DNA of 64,000 nt. Source: Streptomyces hygroscopicus. GTDB taxonomy: Bacteria > Actinomycetota > Actinomycetes > Streptomycetales > Streptomycetaceae. Each line of letters opens with the position of its first letter. The first letter of the stretch is position 1. Positions 54,082-62,634 of this stretch are shown piece by piece. The notes beneath the pieces were generated by a model. The model was not told where the DNA came from, searched no databases, and saw only the letters and a list, made by a program, of their open reading frames with translations. The stretch spans positions 11,284,001-11,348,000 of the forward strand of contig CP018627.1 in NCBI GenBank assembly GCA_002021875.1. The letters are read 5' to 3'. The translations under genes and the position numbers were made by a program.

Positions 54082-54711
54082 GTGCACCAGACCTGTGACC
54101 CCCGCCGTACGGCCGTTTTGCTGGTCGACCCCTACAACGACTTCTTGTCCGAGGGCGGCAAGATCTGGCCGCGTTTGGAGCCCATGGCGGAGGAGGTGGG
54201 CCTGCTGCACCACCTGCGCTCGGTGGTCACCGCCGCCCGCGAGAGCGGTGTCCGCGTGGTGTTCGTTCCCCACCGTCGCTGGGAACCGGGCGACTACGAG
54301 ATGTGGGATCACCCCAACCCCACCCAGCGCGCCATCATGGAGCGGCACAGTTTCGCCCGCGGTACCTGGGGCGGGGAGTTCCACCCCGATTTCCAGCCGC
54401 GGCCCGGCGACATCGTGGTGCGGGAGCACTGGGCACAGAGCGGTTTTGCCAACACCGACCTTGACTTCCAGCTCAAGCAGCACGGCATCACCCACGTCGT
54501 GATCGTCGGCCTGCTGGCGAACACCTGCATCGAGTCCACCGGGCGCTTTGCCATGGAGCTCGGCTACCACGTGACGCTGGTCCGTGACGCCACCGCGGCG
54601 CTCCTCCCCGAGATGATGCACGCCGCGCACGAGCTGAACGGCCCCACCTACGCCCACGCCATCACCACCACCGACGAGCTCACCGCCGCTTTCAAGGGAG
54701 CGCACGCATGA
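54082..54711 (+). CDS. Isochorismatase-fold cysteine hydrolase 1
   Basis: A 209-residue cysteine hydrolase. VLLVDPYNDFLSEGG holds the catalytic-type Asp (D16), and VGLLANTCIESTGR holds the nucleophile C149. The usual Lys position lies in the stretch IVVREHWAQSGFANTDL, where Lys is not seen; a related protein at 59957 also lacks it. Family members hydrolyse amides, isochorismate or ureido compounds. The GTG at 54082 has GGAG eight bases upstream. It is coupled (ATGA) to a semialdehyde dehydrogenase. Confidence 0.87.
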   Translation: MHQTCDPRRTAVLLVDPYNDFLSEGGKIWPRLEPMAEEVGLLHHLRSVVTAARESGVRVVFVPHRRWEPGDYEMWDHPNPTQRAIMERHSFARGTWGGEFHPDFQPRPGDIVVREHWAQSGFANTDLDFQLKQHGITHVVIVGLLANTCIESTGRFAMELGYHVTLVRDATAALLPEMMHAAHELNGPTYAHAITTTDELTAAFKGAHA

Positions 54712-56285
54712 CACTGACCGGAGAACTGCTGCTCGGAGCGGCAGGTATGCCCGCCACCGCGGGGACGATGAAGGCACTCAACCCTGCCACCGGAGAACTC
54801 ATCGAGCCGGAGTTCGCCTTCGGCGGCGCGGCCGAGGTCGACCGTGCGGTCCGCCTGGCGGACGATGCCCTGGACTCTTACAGCCACACCGGGCCGGCCG
54901 AGCGGGCTGCATTCCTCGACCTCATCGCGGACAAGCTCGAGACCGTCAAGGACGAACTCGCCGCGCGGACCGCGTTGGAGACCGGCCTGCCCGCCGCCCA
55001 GTTCGAGGGCGAGGCGGTACGGACCGCCGATGTGTTCCGCAAGTTCGCCACCGTTGTCCGTCAGGGCCGTTTCCTCCAGGCGGCCATCGACACCGCACAG
55101 CCGGATCGCCGGCCCGCACCGCGCATGGACCACCGGCTGCTGAAGGTGGCCCTGGGGCCCGTGGTGATCTTCGGCGCCAGCAACTTCCCGATCTCCTACT
55201 CAGTGGCGGGGGGCGACACCGCCTCGGCCCTGGCAGCAGGCTGCCCCGTCGTCGTCAAGGCCCACAACGCCCACCCCGGCGCGTCCGAAATCCAGGGCCG
55301 TGTCATCCAGGAGGCCGTCGCCGAGGCGGGACTGCACGAAGGTGTCTTCTCCCTCGTCCGTGGCGCCGGCAACGAGATCGGTGAGGCCCTGGTGGACCAT
55401 CCCCTGGTCCGGGCGGTCACCTTCACCGGCTCCGAGGGCGGCGGCATGGCCCTTTACCACCGGGCTCAGCGGCGTCCCGACCCCATCCCCGCGTTCACCG
55501 AGATGACCAGCGTCAACCCGACCTTCGTACTGCCCGCCGCCCTGGCGACCCGCGGCACGGAGATCGGCGGCGCCCTGGTCCAGCGCGCCATGTACAACGT
55601 CGGGCAGGCATGCCTGAAGCCCGCCATACTCCTCGCCATCGACGGACCCGGCTTTCAGGAACTGCGTGACGCGGCGATCGCCGAGGTGGAGAAGGCGGCC
55701 GCACGGACCATGCTCACACCCGGCATCCACGACTCCTACACCCGCAACGTACAGCGTATGCAGGGCGAGGGTGCCACTCTGATCGGCGCGGGACCGACAC
55801 CGGCCCACGTAGGGGATGGGCAGTCCCTGCTGTACGAGGTCACCGGTGAGCAGCTGCTGGCCGCGCCCGCCCTGCGCGAAGAGGTCTTCGGCCCCGCCAT
55901 CCTGCTGGTCAGACTGACCGGCCCGGATCAGCTGCTCGGGACGGCCCGCGCCTTCCGCGGACAACTCTCGGCGACCGTACATGCCGAGGCCGCCGACCGC
56001 CTCGCCGTCGAACAGCTCCTGCCGATCCTGGAGCGCCGCACCGGACGCATCGTGTTCAACGCCTTTTCGATCCCGCAGGAGGTCTCCTACGCCTCCACCC
56101 ATGGCGGCCCGTTCCCGGCCACCTCCGACAGCCGCTTCACCTCCGTGGGCATGGGCGCGATCGAGCGGTTCGTACGCCCGGTCACCTACCAGAACTTCCC
56201 TGACGAACTGCTGCCGCGGCCACTGCGCGAAGCGAACCCGCTACACCTGTGGCGGCTCGTCGACGGAGAACTCACCCGGCACTGA
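54708..56285 (+). CDS. Aldehyde dehydrogenase, 2,5-dioxovalerate (ketoglutarate semialdehyde) type
   Basis: A 525-residue ALDH of the NADP-dependent long branch that includes ketoglutarate semialdehyde dehydrogenases. The oxyanion Asn is N159 (FGASNFP), cofactor Lys K184 (VVVKAHNAHPG), general base E265 (FTEMTSVNP) and nucleophile C302 (NVGQACLKP). Both active-site contexts deviate from the usual AEMGSINP and GQFCTNPG, so substrate range may be shifted. It is coupled to the hydrolase upstream; a perfect hairpin follows its stop. Confidence 0.9.
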   Translation: MTLTGELLLGAAGMPATAGTMKALNPATGELIEPEFAFGGAAEVDRAVRLADDALDSYSHTGPAERAAFLDLIADKLETVKDELAARTALETGLPAAQFEGEAVRTADVFRKFATVVRQGRFLQAAIDTAQPDRRPAPRMDHRLLKVALGPVVIFGASNFPISYSVAGGDTASALAAGCPVVVKAHNAHPGASEIQGRVIQEAVAEAGLHEGVFSLVRGAGNEIGEALVDHPLVRAVTFTGSEGGGMALYHRAQRRPDPIPAFTEMTSVNPTFVLPAALATRGTEIGGALVQRAMYNVGQACLKPAILLAIDGPGFQELRDAAIAEVEKAAARTMLTPGIHDSYTRNVQRMQGEGATLIGAGPTPAHVGDGQSLLYEVTGEQLLAAPALREEVFGPAILLVRLTGPDQLLGTARAFRGQLSATVHAEAADRLAVEQLLPILERRTGRIVFNAFSIPQEVSYASTHGGPFPATSDSRFTSVGMGAIERFVRPVTYQNFPDELLPRPLREANPLHLWRLVDGELTRH

Positions 56286-56293
56286 CCCTGGCC

Positions 56294-56327
56294 ACGGGCC
56301 CCGTAGGCTCTCCCGAACGGGGCCCGT
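56294..56327. terminator. Hairpin terminator after the aldehyde dehydrogenase
   Basis: The perfect 11-bp stem ACGGGCCCCGT/ACGGGGCCCGT with a 12-base loop starts 8 bases after the stop. It lies between the dehydrogenase and the lipocalin-like gene 33 bases on, so it may be partial and lower expression of that gene. Confidence 0.65.
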
Positions 56328-56359
56328 TCGCTCTCCTGGAACGAAGGGAGCCCCTTTCC

Positions 56360-56845
56360 ATGACCATTGCCGACCAAGCGGCCGCGGGGAATGAACGCGA
56401 GGCCCGCGAAGAGGTCCGCAAGAAGCTGCTCGGCGTATGGCACCTCGTGTCCTACACCACGACGAGCACCGACGGGGAGGTCATCCACCCCTTCGGCTCC
56501 ACCCCCTACGGCCTGATCGTCTACACCCCCCAGGGATACATGTCCGCCCAGCTGGGGCGCGGCGACCGCCCGCCCACGAGATCGGCACGTCTCGAGGACG
56601 CGTCGGCCGGTGAACTGGCCCGGGCAGCGGCCGGCTACGTTGCCTACGGCGGGCCGTTCGAAGTCATTGATCCCACAACCGTCGAACACCACGTCACCAC
56701 CAGCCTCTTCCCGAACTGGATCGGACGGTCCCAGATCCGGAAAGTGGGCTTCGAAGGCTCACTCCTCACGCTCGGCGTCGCCACTCCCACCCGCCTGTGG
56801 GGTGCGGAACGCACAGCCGAACTCACCTGGAGCAGGCCGGACTGA
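56360..56845 (+). CDS. Lipocalin-like domain protein
   Basis: A 161-residue protein of the lipocalin-like (DUF) family: KLLGVWHLVSYTTTSTDGEV, HPFGSTPYGLIVYTPQGYMS, and the C-terminal TRLWGAERTAELTWSRPD. Family members are beta-barrel proteins often found near isochorismatase-type genes; function is unclear. The ATG at 56360 has AGGGAG about nine bases upstream. It is downstream of the dehydrogenase and a hairpin. After its stop, broken gene fragments begin. Confidence 0.8.
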   Translation: MTIADQAAAGNEREAREEVRKKLLGVWHLVSYTTTSTDGEVIHPFGSTPYGLIVYTPQGYMSAQLGRGDRPPTRSARLEDASAGELARAAAGYVAYGGPFEVIDPTTVEHHVTTSLFPNWIGRSQIRKVGFEGSLLTLGVATPTRLWGAERTAELTWSRPD

Positions 56846-56894
56846 CCATCGTGGGCAGCATCCGCCACAGCAGCCCAGTGACTTCGTGCGGCCG

Positions 56895-56985
56895 GCTGCC
56901 CGGCCGAGCGTCTTATGGCCGCCGCCGTCGTCGGGGATACGGCCGAGTTCCTTGACGTCGACGGGGGTCAGCTCGCCCGGTTGGG
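56895..56985 (-). pseudogene. IS481-family transposase fragment
   Basis: About 30 residues (PGELTPVDVKELGRIPDDGG, then GHKTLGR) match the start of the DDE domain of IS481 transposases, including the first catalytic Asp in PVDVK. Nothing before or after belongs to the element. It joins a muconolactone-isomerase-like fragment on its 5' side. Confidence 0.6.
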
Positions 56986-56989
56986 AGCG

Positions 56990-57130
56990 GCTGATCCGCC
57001 TCGCTGTCGGCGCGCCACACTCCGATGCCGCGGAGCTCGCCCGCCGGGCGCCACAGCCGGACAAAGTGGCCCGCGGAGGCGAGCTCCTTCGCCCGGGCGG
57101 AGTCGATTCCTTTGCGGGCGATACGGACGC
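56990..57130 (-). pseudogene. Muconolactone isomerase-like fragment
   Basis: The frame reads RIARKGIDSARAKELASAGH, then FVRLWRPAGELRGIGVWRAD, which matches the middle of muconolactone delta-isomerase family proteins (helix ARELAxxGxxxRLWR followed by a strand). The N-terminal strand and the C-terminal third are missing. This is a remnant of an aromatic-degradation-type gene. Moderate confidence because the piece is short. Confidence 0.5.
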
Positions 57131-57312
57131 CGATTTGTTGGCTGTGCAGTCGTTGTCGCAGGTCAGAAGGGGTCGTAAGCGTTGTCGGTGTGCAGCCGCT
57201 GGGGCTTGGAATGGTTGCTATGGGATTCATGTCCTATGTGGAAATGCGCCACCATCGGCTTCAGCTCGAGGCTGTCGTGGGTATTGGCCGCGGAGACGCC
57301 CACAGATGATCT

Positions 57313-57597
57313 CTAAGGGGCGCCTGCCCTCTGCCGCTGCCGCTCCCCGTCGGTGTGCGCCTTGCCCATCAGCGAGCCTTCTTCCTGCTCGTAGTGGGAC
57401 AGGGCGAGGCCGAGGCAGAAGAAGGTGGGTGCCCACTCGCCGACGAAGATGCCCCACCGGTCTGCCCGGTCGAGGCCCTTACCGGGTTCGATGCGGAGGG
57501 ATGTGGCCCATGTGAAGACTGACAGGCCGATGGAGGCGACGGCGGCGGTGTAGGCGTGCTCCGAGCGCAGGCCGATGTCGTGCAGCTTCTTGATCAC
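57313..57597 (-). CDS. Small membrane protein of unknown function
   Basis: A 94-residue protein with two hydrophobic segments, about residues 15-35 (HAYTAAVASIGLSVFTWATS) and 46-67 (RWGIFVGEWAPTFFCLGLAL), and a charged C-terminal tail. The GTG at 57597 has AAGGAG seven bases upstream, supporting real translation. No family is recognised. It lies 77 bases after the end of the ku remnant on the same strand. Confidence 0.6.
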   Translation of the reverse strand: MIKKLHDIGLRSEHAYTAAVASIGLSVFTWATSLRIEPGKGLDRADRWGIFVGEWAPTFFCLGLALSHYEQEEGSLMGKAHTDGERQRQRAGAP

Positions 57598-57674
57598 GGC
57601 GGTGCTCCTTCGGGAGGTCCCCCCTCAGGTCCACCCTCGTATGCCCATGTTTCGGCGGGTGACGCAGGACGGGT

Positions 57675-58465
57675 TCAGAACGCGGGCCGCTTATTCGCCG
57701 GAGCCATCTTGGTGGGGGCCTTCTTCTTGAGCCGCATCTCCCGCACCTTGCCTTCCCCGCCTTCGCCGCCTTCCCCGCCGCGGGCCTGCTTCGCGGCCCG
57801 CACGCTGTCCTGGAGGGCGGACATGAGGTCGACGACCTTGCCTTTCGGCTCGGCCGGCGCCTCCGTCTCGGCTGGCGCGTGCCCCTCGGCTTTGGCTTCG
57901 ATGACGGCTTCCATGGCCTCCCGGTACTGATCCCGGTACTGGCAGATGTCGGTGCCCCCGATGGCGTCCATGGGGGCCATGGCCTCCTACACCTCGGCGT
58001 CGGAGATCTCGACACGCTTGGGAGCGACGCCTTCCGCGCTGCGGATCTCATCGTCCCAGTGCATGACCTGGAGGACGATGTCGTCGCCGACGACTCGCAG
58101 TGCGCCGAGCCGCTCGCGGTTGTGCCATGCGAATTTGGCGATGGCGATCTTGTCGCTGCGCTTGAGAGCTTCCCGTAGCAGCACATACAGCTTTGTGGCG
58201 ACGGCGCCGTCTCCTTGGAGGCAGTACGGCTTGCCGTAGCGGATGGCGTCAAGCCGGTCCTCGGGCACGAACGCCTGCACGTCGATGGCTTTCGCGGTAG
58301 GCAGGGGAAGGCCGTCGAGCTCCTGGTTCATTTCTGGGCACGAGCTGGTCTTTGGATGCTTCGTAGGCGCCCCCGATCTCGTCCGGGTCGAGCACCCGGT
58401 CTTCGATCTCGCACGCCTTGCGGCAGCGGATGCGGCCGCCGTCAGCGGGGTGCCCAAGCACGGTA
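57675..58465 (-). pseudogene. ku: Ku-type DNA end-joining protein, disrupted
   Basis: The sequence reads CRKACEIEDRVLDPDEIGGA, a frame change near 58330, then QELDGLPLPTAKAIDVQAFV, KIAIAKFAWHNRERLGALRV, an in-frame TAG at 57987-57989 after ISDAEV, and continues MDAIGGTDICQYRDQYREAM to a Lys-rich tail. This is bacterial Ku, which bridges DNA ends for non-homologous end joining with LigD. The first 30 or so residues are missing, and the frame is broken twice, so it should be inactive. Streptomyces usually carry more than one ku, so loss of function cannot be concluded for the cell. Confidence 0.85.
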
Positions 58466-58474
58466 CGGTCGGCT

Positions 58475-58885
58475 CATCTGGAGCTCGTGTCCGGGGTGGT
58501 CCAGCTGCGTCCCGGGGACGCGATGTTCGACGCGATGCTGCGGGGCCGGCGGGCTCAGCAGAAGCCGCGGGGGTTGAAGGACGAGACGATCGACCCGAGG
58601 GAACGGCAGATCCGCCAGTTCCTCGACCACGCCGACGACCAGATCGACCGCGCCGTGAAATCCCAACGCAAGAGAGCCCTCGCCGCCAACCGTGACGCCA
58701 CCCTCCTCAAGGTCATCTACGGCTGGGGGCTTCGCCGGACCGAGACATCCAAGCTGGATGTGGTCGACTTCGGGCGGAACTCAAAGGCTCCGTGGTTCGG
58801 CCGGTACGGCACGCTCAACGTCCGCTACGGAAAGGGGAAGAAGGGCCAGCCACCGCGGCGGAGGACCCAGCCCAGCGCCGCGTAG
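58475..58885 (+). pseudogene. Tyrosine site-specific integrase, internally deleted
   Basis: The frame gives LVSGVVQLRPGDAMFDAMLR and a short helix, then jumps to RQIRQFLDHADDQIDRAVKS and continues DATLLKVIYGWGLRRTETSK, with the first catalytic Arg region and GTLNVRYGKGKKGQPPRRR. About 90 residues of the core-binding domain are missing compared with relatives, and the protein stops before the catalytic Tyr. It abuts the ku remnant tail to tail. No attachment site was identified. Confidence 0.7.
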
Positions 58886-58927
58886 AAGTCACGGCCGACT
58901 GCGGCCTGGGCCGGGGGCAGTGGGCGG

Positions 58928-59686
58928 TCAGTGTGCGACGAGCTGCTGGCCGCCGTCGATGTCGTACGTGGCGCCAGTGAGGGCGCCGTTGGCCATGATG
59001 TGCAGCGCGAGGGCGGCAACATCCGCCGGTCCGACCACTCGGCCGATGGGCAGCGTCTTCCTCAACTGCTCGCGTCGCGCCTCCAGTTGGTCACCGAGGA
59101 GAGAAGCCGACAGCGGTGTGTCCACGAACCCGGCCGCGATGAGGTTGACCCTGACAGGGGCGACCTCCAGTGCCAGGTTGGCGGTCAGCGCCGGCAGCGC
59201 CGCGGTGAGGGCGCCCATCACGGCCATCCCGGCCGCGGGCCGCCGGCCGCCGGTGCCGCCGATGAACAGCAGCGTTCCCCCGGCCCTGACCTTCTCCCGG
59301 CTCGCCCGCGCCACCGCCAGCATCATCGCGATACGCCAGCCGAAGTCATGCCCGGCCTCGGCCAGGTCGAGTTCGGCGATGGGGGTGTACGACGGGCTGC
59401 CCGCCGTGACCATCACATGGTCGACCTGCCCGGGCAGCTCTTCGAGAAAGCGCTCCAGGCGGTCGGTGTCCTGGGCGTCGAACGCGGCCGTGCTCAGCGG
59501 GTGCAGTTCGTCCGCCGCCCGCTTCAGGCGTTCGGCGTCGCGCGCCACGAGAACCAGCTCGCCGTCAGCCGCACGCACCTGTCGCGCGGTCTCCAGGCCG
59601 ATGCCCGCGCTGCCTCCCACCACCACGACCGTCTGCCCGGCCAGGCCGCCGCGCGCTCCGCCGACTCCTCCATCGGTCCCATTCAC
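58928..59686 (-). CDS. SDR-family protein lacking the Tyr-Lys catalytic pair
   Basis: A 252-residue classical-length SDR. The NAD(P) motif VVVVGGSAGIGLETARQVR is at the N-terminus, and NLIAAGFVDTPLSASLLGD in the C-terminal part is conserved. The active-site stretch after FIGGTGGRRP reads AAGMAVMGALTAALPALTA, with no YxxxK. Related SDRs with the same loss exist, so it may bind a cofactor without ordinary dehydrogenase chemistry or use other residues. It is upstream of no obvious partner; an isochorismatase-like gene lies 270 bases away on the same strand. Confidence 0.83.
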   Translation of the reverse strand: MNGTDGGVGGARGGLAGQTVVVVGGSAGIGLETARQVRAADGELVLVARDAERLKRAADELHPLSTAAFDAQDTDRLERFLEELPGQVDHVMVTAGSPSYTPIAELDLAEAGHDFGWRIAMMLAVARASREKVRAGGTLLFIGGTGGRRPAAGMAVMGALTAALPALTANLALEVAPVRVNLIAAGFVDTPLSASLLGDQLEARREQLRKTLPIGRVVGPADVAALALHIMANGALTGATYDIDGGQQLVAH

Positions 59687-59956
59687 AGGGGGTCACCACC
59701 CTCAGAACACGGCTTCCGTACGTCCCTCCGCTCGCCCCGTATGATCGCCTCCACTTCTTCCGGGCCCTCGTTCTCCTGTTGTGCTCCCGCCCCGGCGCTC
59801 ACCCCCGCACGCCAATGGCGGCCCCGGTCTCGCGGTTGAGACGTTCGCGCTGCGCTCCTGCGCGCCGGGGATGCGCAGCAGCCGTAGGCGAGCCGCTGAG
59901 GCCGACCAGCGCAGCGCCCGGCCGGCCGGCCAAACCTGGATGCCGGGGATTCGGTA

Positions 59957-60604
59957 CTACGGGGAGCCCTTGCCGGCCCCGTCGTTCACGATGTCGACGA
60001 ACTCATCTGTTGTGAGGATGGCGTGGGCGTACAGGGGCGCGTTGAGCTCGAATGTCGCTGTCATCTCCTCCCAGCTGAAGGAGGCGATGGCGTCGCGGAT
60101 GAGGGTTACGTGGTAGCCCAGCTCCTGACCGAAGCGTGCGGTGGTGTCCACACAGGTGTTGGCCCGCATACCGATCAGCAGGATCTTCCGGATGTGGTGC
60201 TGCTTGAGCATGAAGTCGAGGTCTGTGTTCGCGAAGCCGCTCGAGGACCAGTGCTGGCGCATGACGAGCTCGTCCTCGCGGGGGTGGAAGTCGGGGTGCC
60301 ACTCGGCCCCCCAGCTGCCCTCGGCAAAGGTCTGCTGGGTCACGATGCGCTGTTGGGTCGGGGACAGGTGGTCCCACGTGATGTAGTCGTTCGGCGTCGT
60401 CTGGTGGTGGGGCACGATGAAGACGCGAAAGCCCCGGCCGCGGGCCGTGGCGAGCATGGTGCGCATGTGGTCGAGCAGGCCGACGCCTTCCGCCACTTCC
60501 TTTGCTCGGGGCCAAAGCTTGCCGCCTTCGGAAAGGAAGTCGTTGTACGGGTCGACGATCAGAAGAGCGGTTTGGTCCGGGGGGTACGGCGCTTCAGAAG
60601 TCAT
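59957..60604 (-). CDS. Isochorismatase-fold cysteine hydrolase 2
   Basis: A 215-residue paralogue of the hydrolase at 54082. It shares LLIVDPYNDFLSEGGKLWPR near the start, WGAEWHPDFHPRED in the middle and GMRANTCVDTTARFGQELGY around the nucleophile Cys. The ELVMRQHWSSSGFANTDLD stretch also lacks the usual Lys. The ATG at 60604 has GGGAA upstream. It is divergent from a molybdenum hydroxylase operon across 544 bases, while paralogue 1 is coupled to an aldehyde dehydrogenase; both sit beside aldehyde-type oxidising enzymes. Confidence 0.87.
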   Translation of the reverse strand: MTSEAPYPPDQTALLIVDPYNDFLSEGGKLWPRAKEVAEGVGLLDHMRTMLATARGRGFRVFIVPHHQTTPNDYITWDHLSPTQQRIVTQQTFAEGSWGAEWHPDFHPREDELVMRQHWSSSGFANTDLDFMLKQHHIRKILLIGMRANTCVDTTARFGQELGYHVTLIRDAIASFSWEEMTATFELNAPLYAHAILTTDEFVDIVNDGAGKGSP

Positions 60605-61148
60605 GAACAGTTCCCATCTGGTCAGCGAACGGATCGATCGCTGCTGGGATGCAAGAAGGAGTGGACGGCCAGGACAGGCCCCAGCTCCTCCGGCGCAGAC
60701 GGCCAACTCGGGTTTCAGTCTGTCACTCGTCCGGCCAAACGGCATCCGCGCCGGGTGGTACCCGGCTACCGGCTAGGACTGGCCTAGGTGAGCTGGACCG
60801 GTCGGTGGACGGAAAGCCGATCCCGCGTGATCGTCCAGCGGGGCGCGTCGTCCGGTCTGGATGCCCGCTCGCTCCTGCCCGTGACTCGTCCGTGGCCCGG
60901 AGATGGAGGTCGTGGCCTTGCCGGGACGGGCCCGGATGCGATGCTGCGCGGGGACGCGTAGCGTGGACCGCGTTGGGCGGTCACTGCTCACGGTGGTCCG
61001 GGTGGTCACTGCCCACGGTGGTCCGCGCTGGTAGGACGCCGGCACACTGATCGTGTGTCCTGCGGAAGGGGTCGTCGTACGCGGTTGTCGATACGCGTGC
61101 GGTTGCCCATGGGGCAGATATCGGGGCGCGCCGGAAACCGGGGGTGCC
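60605..61148. other. Divergent promoter region with 22-base direct repeats
   Basis: No gene is recognised in these 544 bases. Two direct repeats of 22 bases (60979-61000 and 61004-61025), differing at one base and 25 bases apart, share the cores GGTCACTGC and CACGGTGGTCCG. They lie about 125-170 bases before the molybdenum hydroxylase operon and may bind its regulator. Confidence 0.5.
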
Positions 61149-61661
61149 ATGACATCGCAGCCGAGGCCAGGCGCAGTACGAGCCGTTTCCCAAACGGAGT
61201 TCACCCTGCGCGTCAATGGCGGGGAGTATCCCCTGCGCACGGATGCGCGCGTCACCCTGCTCGACGCCCTGCGCGACCGGCTGGGTCTGACCGGAACGAA
61301 GAAGGGCTGTGACCAGGGCACCTGCGGGGCATGCACGGTTCACGTGGACGGCAAACGCATCCTCTCGTGTCTGACACTCGCCGCCCAGTGCGACGGGCGA
61401 GAAGTGACGACCATCGAGGGCGTCGGCGATGAGAGCAACCTGCACCCCGTGCAGGAGTCGTTCCTGAAGCACGACGGTTTCCAGTGCGGCTATTGCACGC
61501 CGGGACAGATCATGTCGGCACTGGCCCTGATCTCCGAGGGCAGAGCCGGCACGCCCGAGGAGATCCGCGAGTATATGAGCGGGAACATCTGTCGCTGCGG
61601 CGCCTACCAGAACATCGTCGCCGCCATTCAGGAAGCCGCTGGTCACGATGCAGCCCTTTGA
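61149..61661 (+). CDS. Molybdenum hydroxylase 2Fe-2S subunit (XdhC/PaoA type)
   Basis: A 170-residue iron-sulfur subunit of the xanthine dehydrogenase/aldehyde oxidoreductase family. The plant-type cluster uses C54, C59, C62 and C74 (GCDQGTCGACTVHVDGK), and the second cluster uses C113, C116, C148 and C150 (CGYCTPGQ, CRCGAYQN). It passes electrons from the Mo centre to FAD. The ATG at 61149 is chosen as it gives the normal length. It overlaps the FAD-subunit gene by 14 bases. Confidence 0.93.
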   Translation: MTSQPRPGAVRAVSQTEFTLRVNGGEYPLRTDARVTLLDALRDRLGLTGTKKGCDQGTCGACTVHVDGKRILSCLTLAAQCDGREVTTIEGVGDESNLHPVQESFLKHDGFQCGYCTPGQIMSALALISEGRAGTPEEIREYMSGNICRCGAYQNIVAAIQEAAGHDAAL

Positions 61662-62634
61662 CTACGTGCGGGTCCGCGAGATTTCCGCGGCGCTGGCAGA
61701 GGCGGACAGCAGTGCCGACTACCTCGCCGGAGGCACTACGCAGCTCGACCTGATGAAGGACGGCGTGCTGCGGCCCCGCCGGCTGATCGACATCACCCGG
61801 TTGCCGCTGCACGGCATCGAGGAGCGGCAGGACACGCTGTTCGTCGGAGCCCTGGCCACTATGGAAGAACTCGCCGCCGACCCCGTGGTCGGCCGGCGGC
61901 TGCCGTTCGTGCGGGAGGCGCTGCTGCGCAGCGCCTCGGCCCAGCTCCGCAACATGGCGACGATCGGCGGCAATCTCCTGCAGCGCACGCGCTGCCGGTA
62001 TTTCCGAGATCCGAAAGTGCACGCCTGTAACAAGCGCGGGCGCGGCACGGGATGCGCCGCCATCACCGGCACCCATCGCAGCCATGCGGTGCTGGGTACC
62101 AGCGAGCACTGCATCGCGACTCATGCCTCGGATGTCGCGGTCGCTTTGATCGCCCTGGACGCGGTCGTCCACATCACCGGTGCCCAGGGAGACCGCGATG
62201 TTCCACTGACCGGCTTCTACCGGACCCCGGGGGACACCCCGGACATCGAGAACGACCTGCGCCCTGGAGAGCTCATCACCGCCGTAGAGGTGCCGCTGTT
62301 GCCGCCTGGGGCCCGGTCGGACTACCTGAAGGTACGCGACCGGATGAGCTTCGAGTTCGCGCTTGCCTCTGCGGCGGCTGCCGTGGTGCTCGGCGACGAC
62401 GACGTCATCCGCTGGGTTCGGGTGGGCCTCGGCGGCGTGGCCACCGTGCCGTGGCGCGCCGTGGAGGCGGAGGCGGTACTGACCGGGAGCCGAGCCGGCA
62501 TCGAGGTGTTCACGAACGCCGCCCGCGCCGCGCTTGCCGGAGCCGAGCCACATCCGCAGAACGCCTTCAAAGTGGAACTGGCCCAGCGCACACTCGTGCG
62601 CTCGCTGCAGACCATTACGGGGGTCAGCGCATGA
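61648..62634 (+). CDS. Molybdenum hydroxylase FAD subunit (YagS/PaoB type)
   Basis: A 328-residue FAD-binding subunit of the CO dehydrogenase medium-chain type. AGGTTQLDLMKDGVLRP and ATIGGNLLQRTRC contact FAD. An insertion TRCRYFRD, then HACNKRGRGTGCAAI, has the Cys residues seen in PaoB/YagS, where an extra 4Fe-4S cluster is bound. This marks the complex as a PaoABC-like aldehyde oxidoreductase and not xanthine dehydrogenase. Its stop overlaps the large-subunit start (ATGA). Confidence 0.93.
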   Translation: MQPFDYVRVREISAALAEADSSADYLAGGTTQLDLMKDGVLRPRRLIDITRLPLHGIEERQDTLFVGALATMEELAADPVVGRRLPFVREALLRSASAQLRNMATIGGNLLQRTRCRYFRDPKVHACNKRGRGTGCAAITGTHRSHAVLGTSEHCIATHASDVAVALIALDAVVHITGAQGDRDVPLTGFYRTPGDTPDIENDLRPGELITAVEVPLLPPGARSDYLKVRDRMSFEFALASAAAAVVLGDDDVIRWVRVGLGGVATVPWRAVEAEAVLTGSRAGIEVFTNAARAALAGAEPHPQNAFKVELAQRTLVRSLQTITGVSA

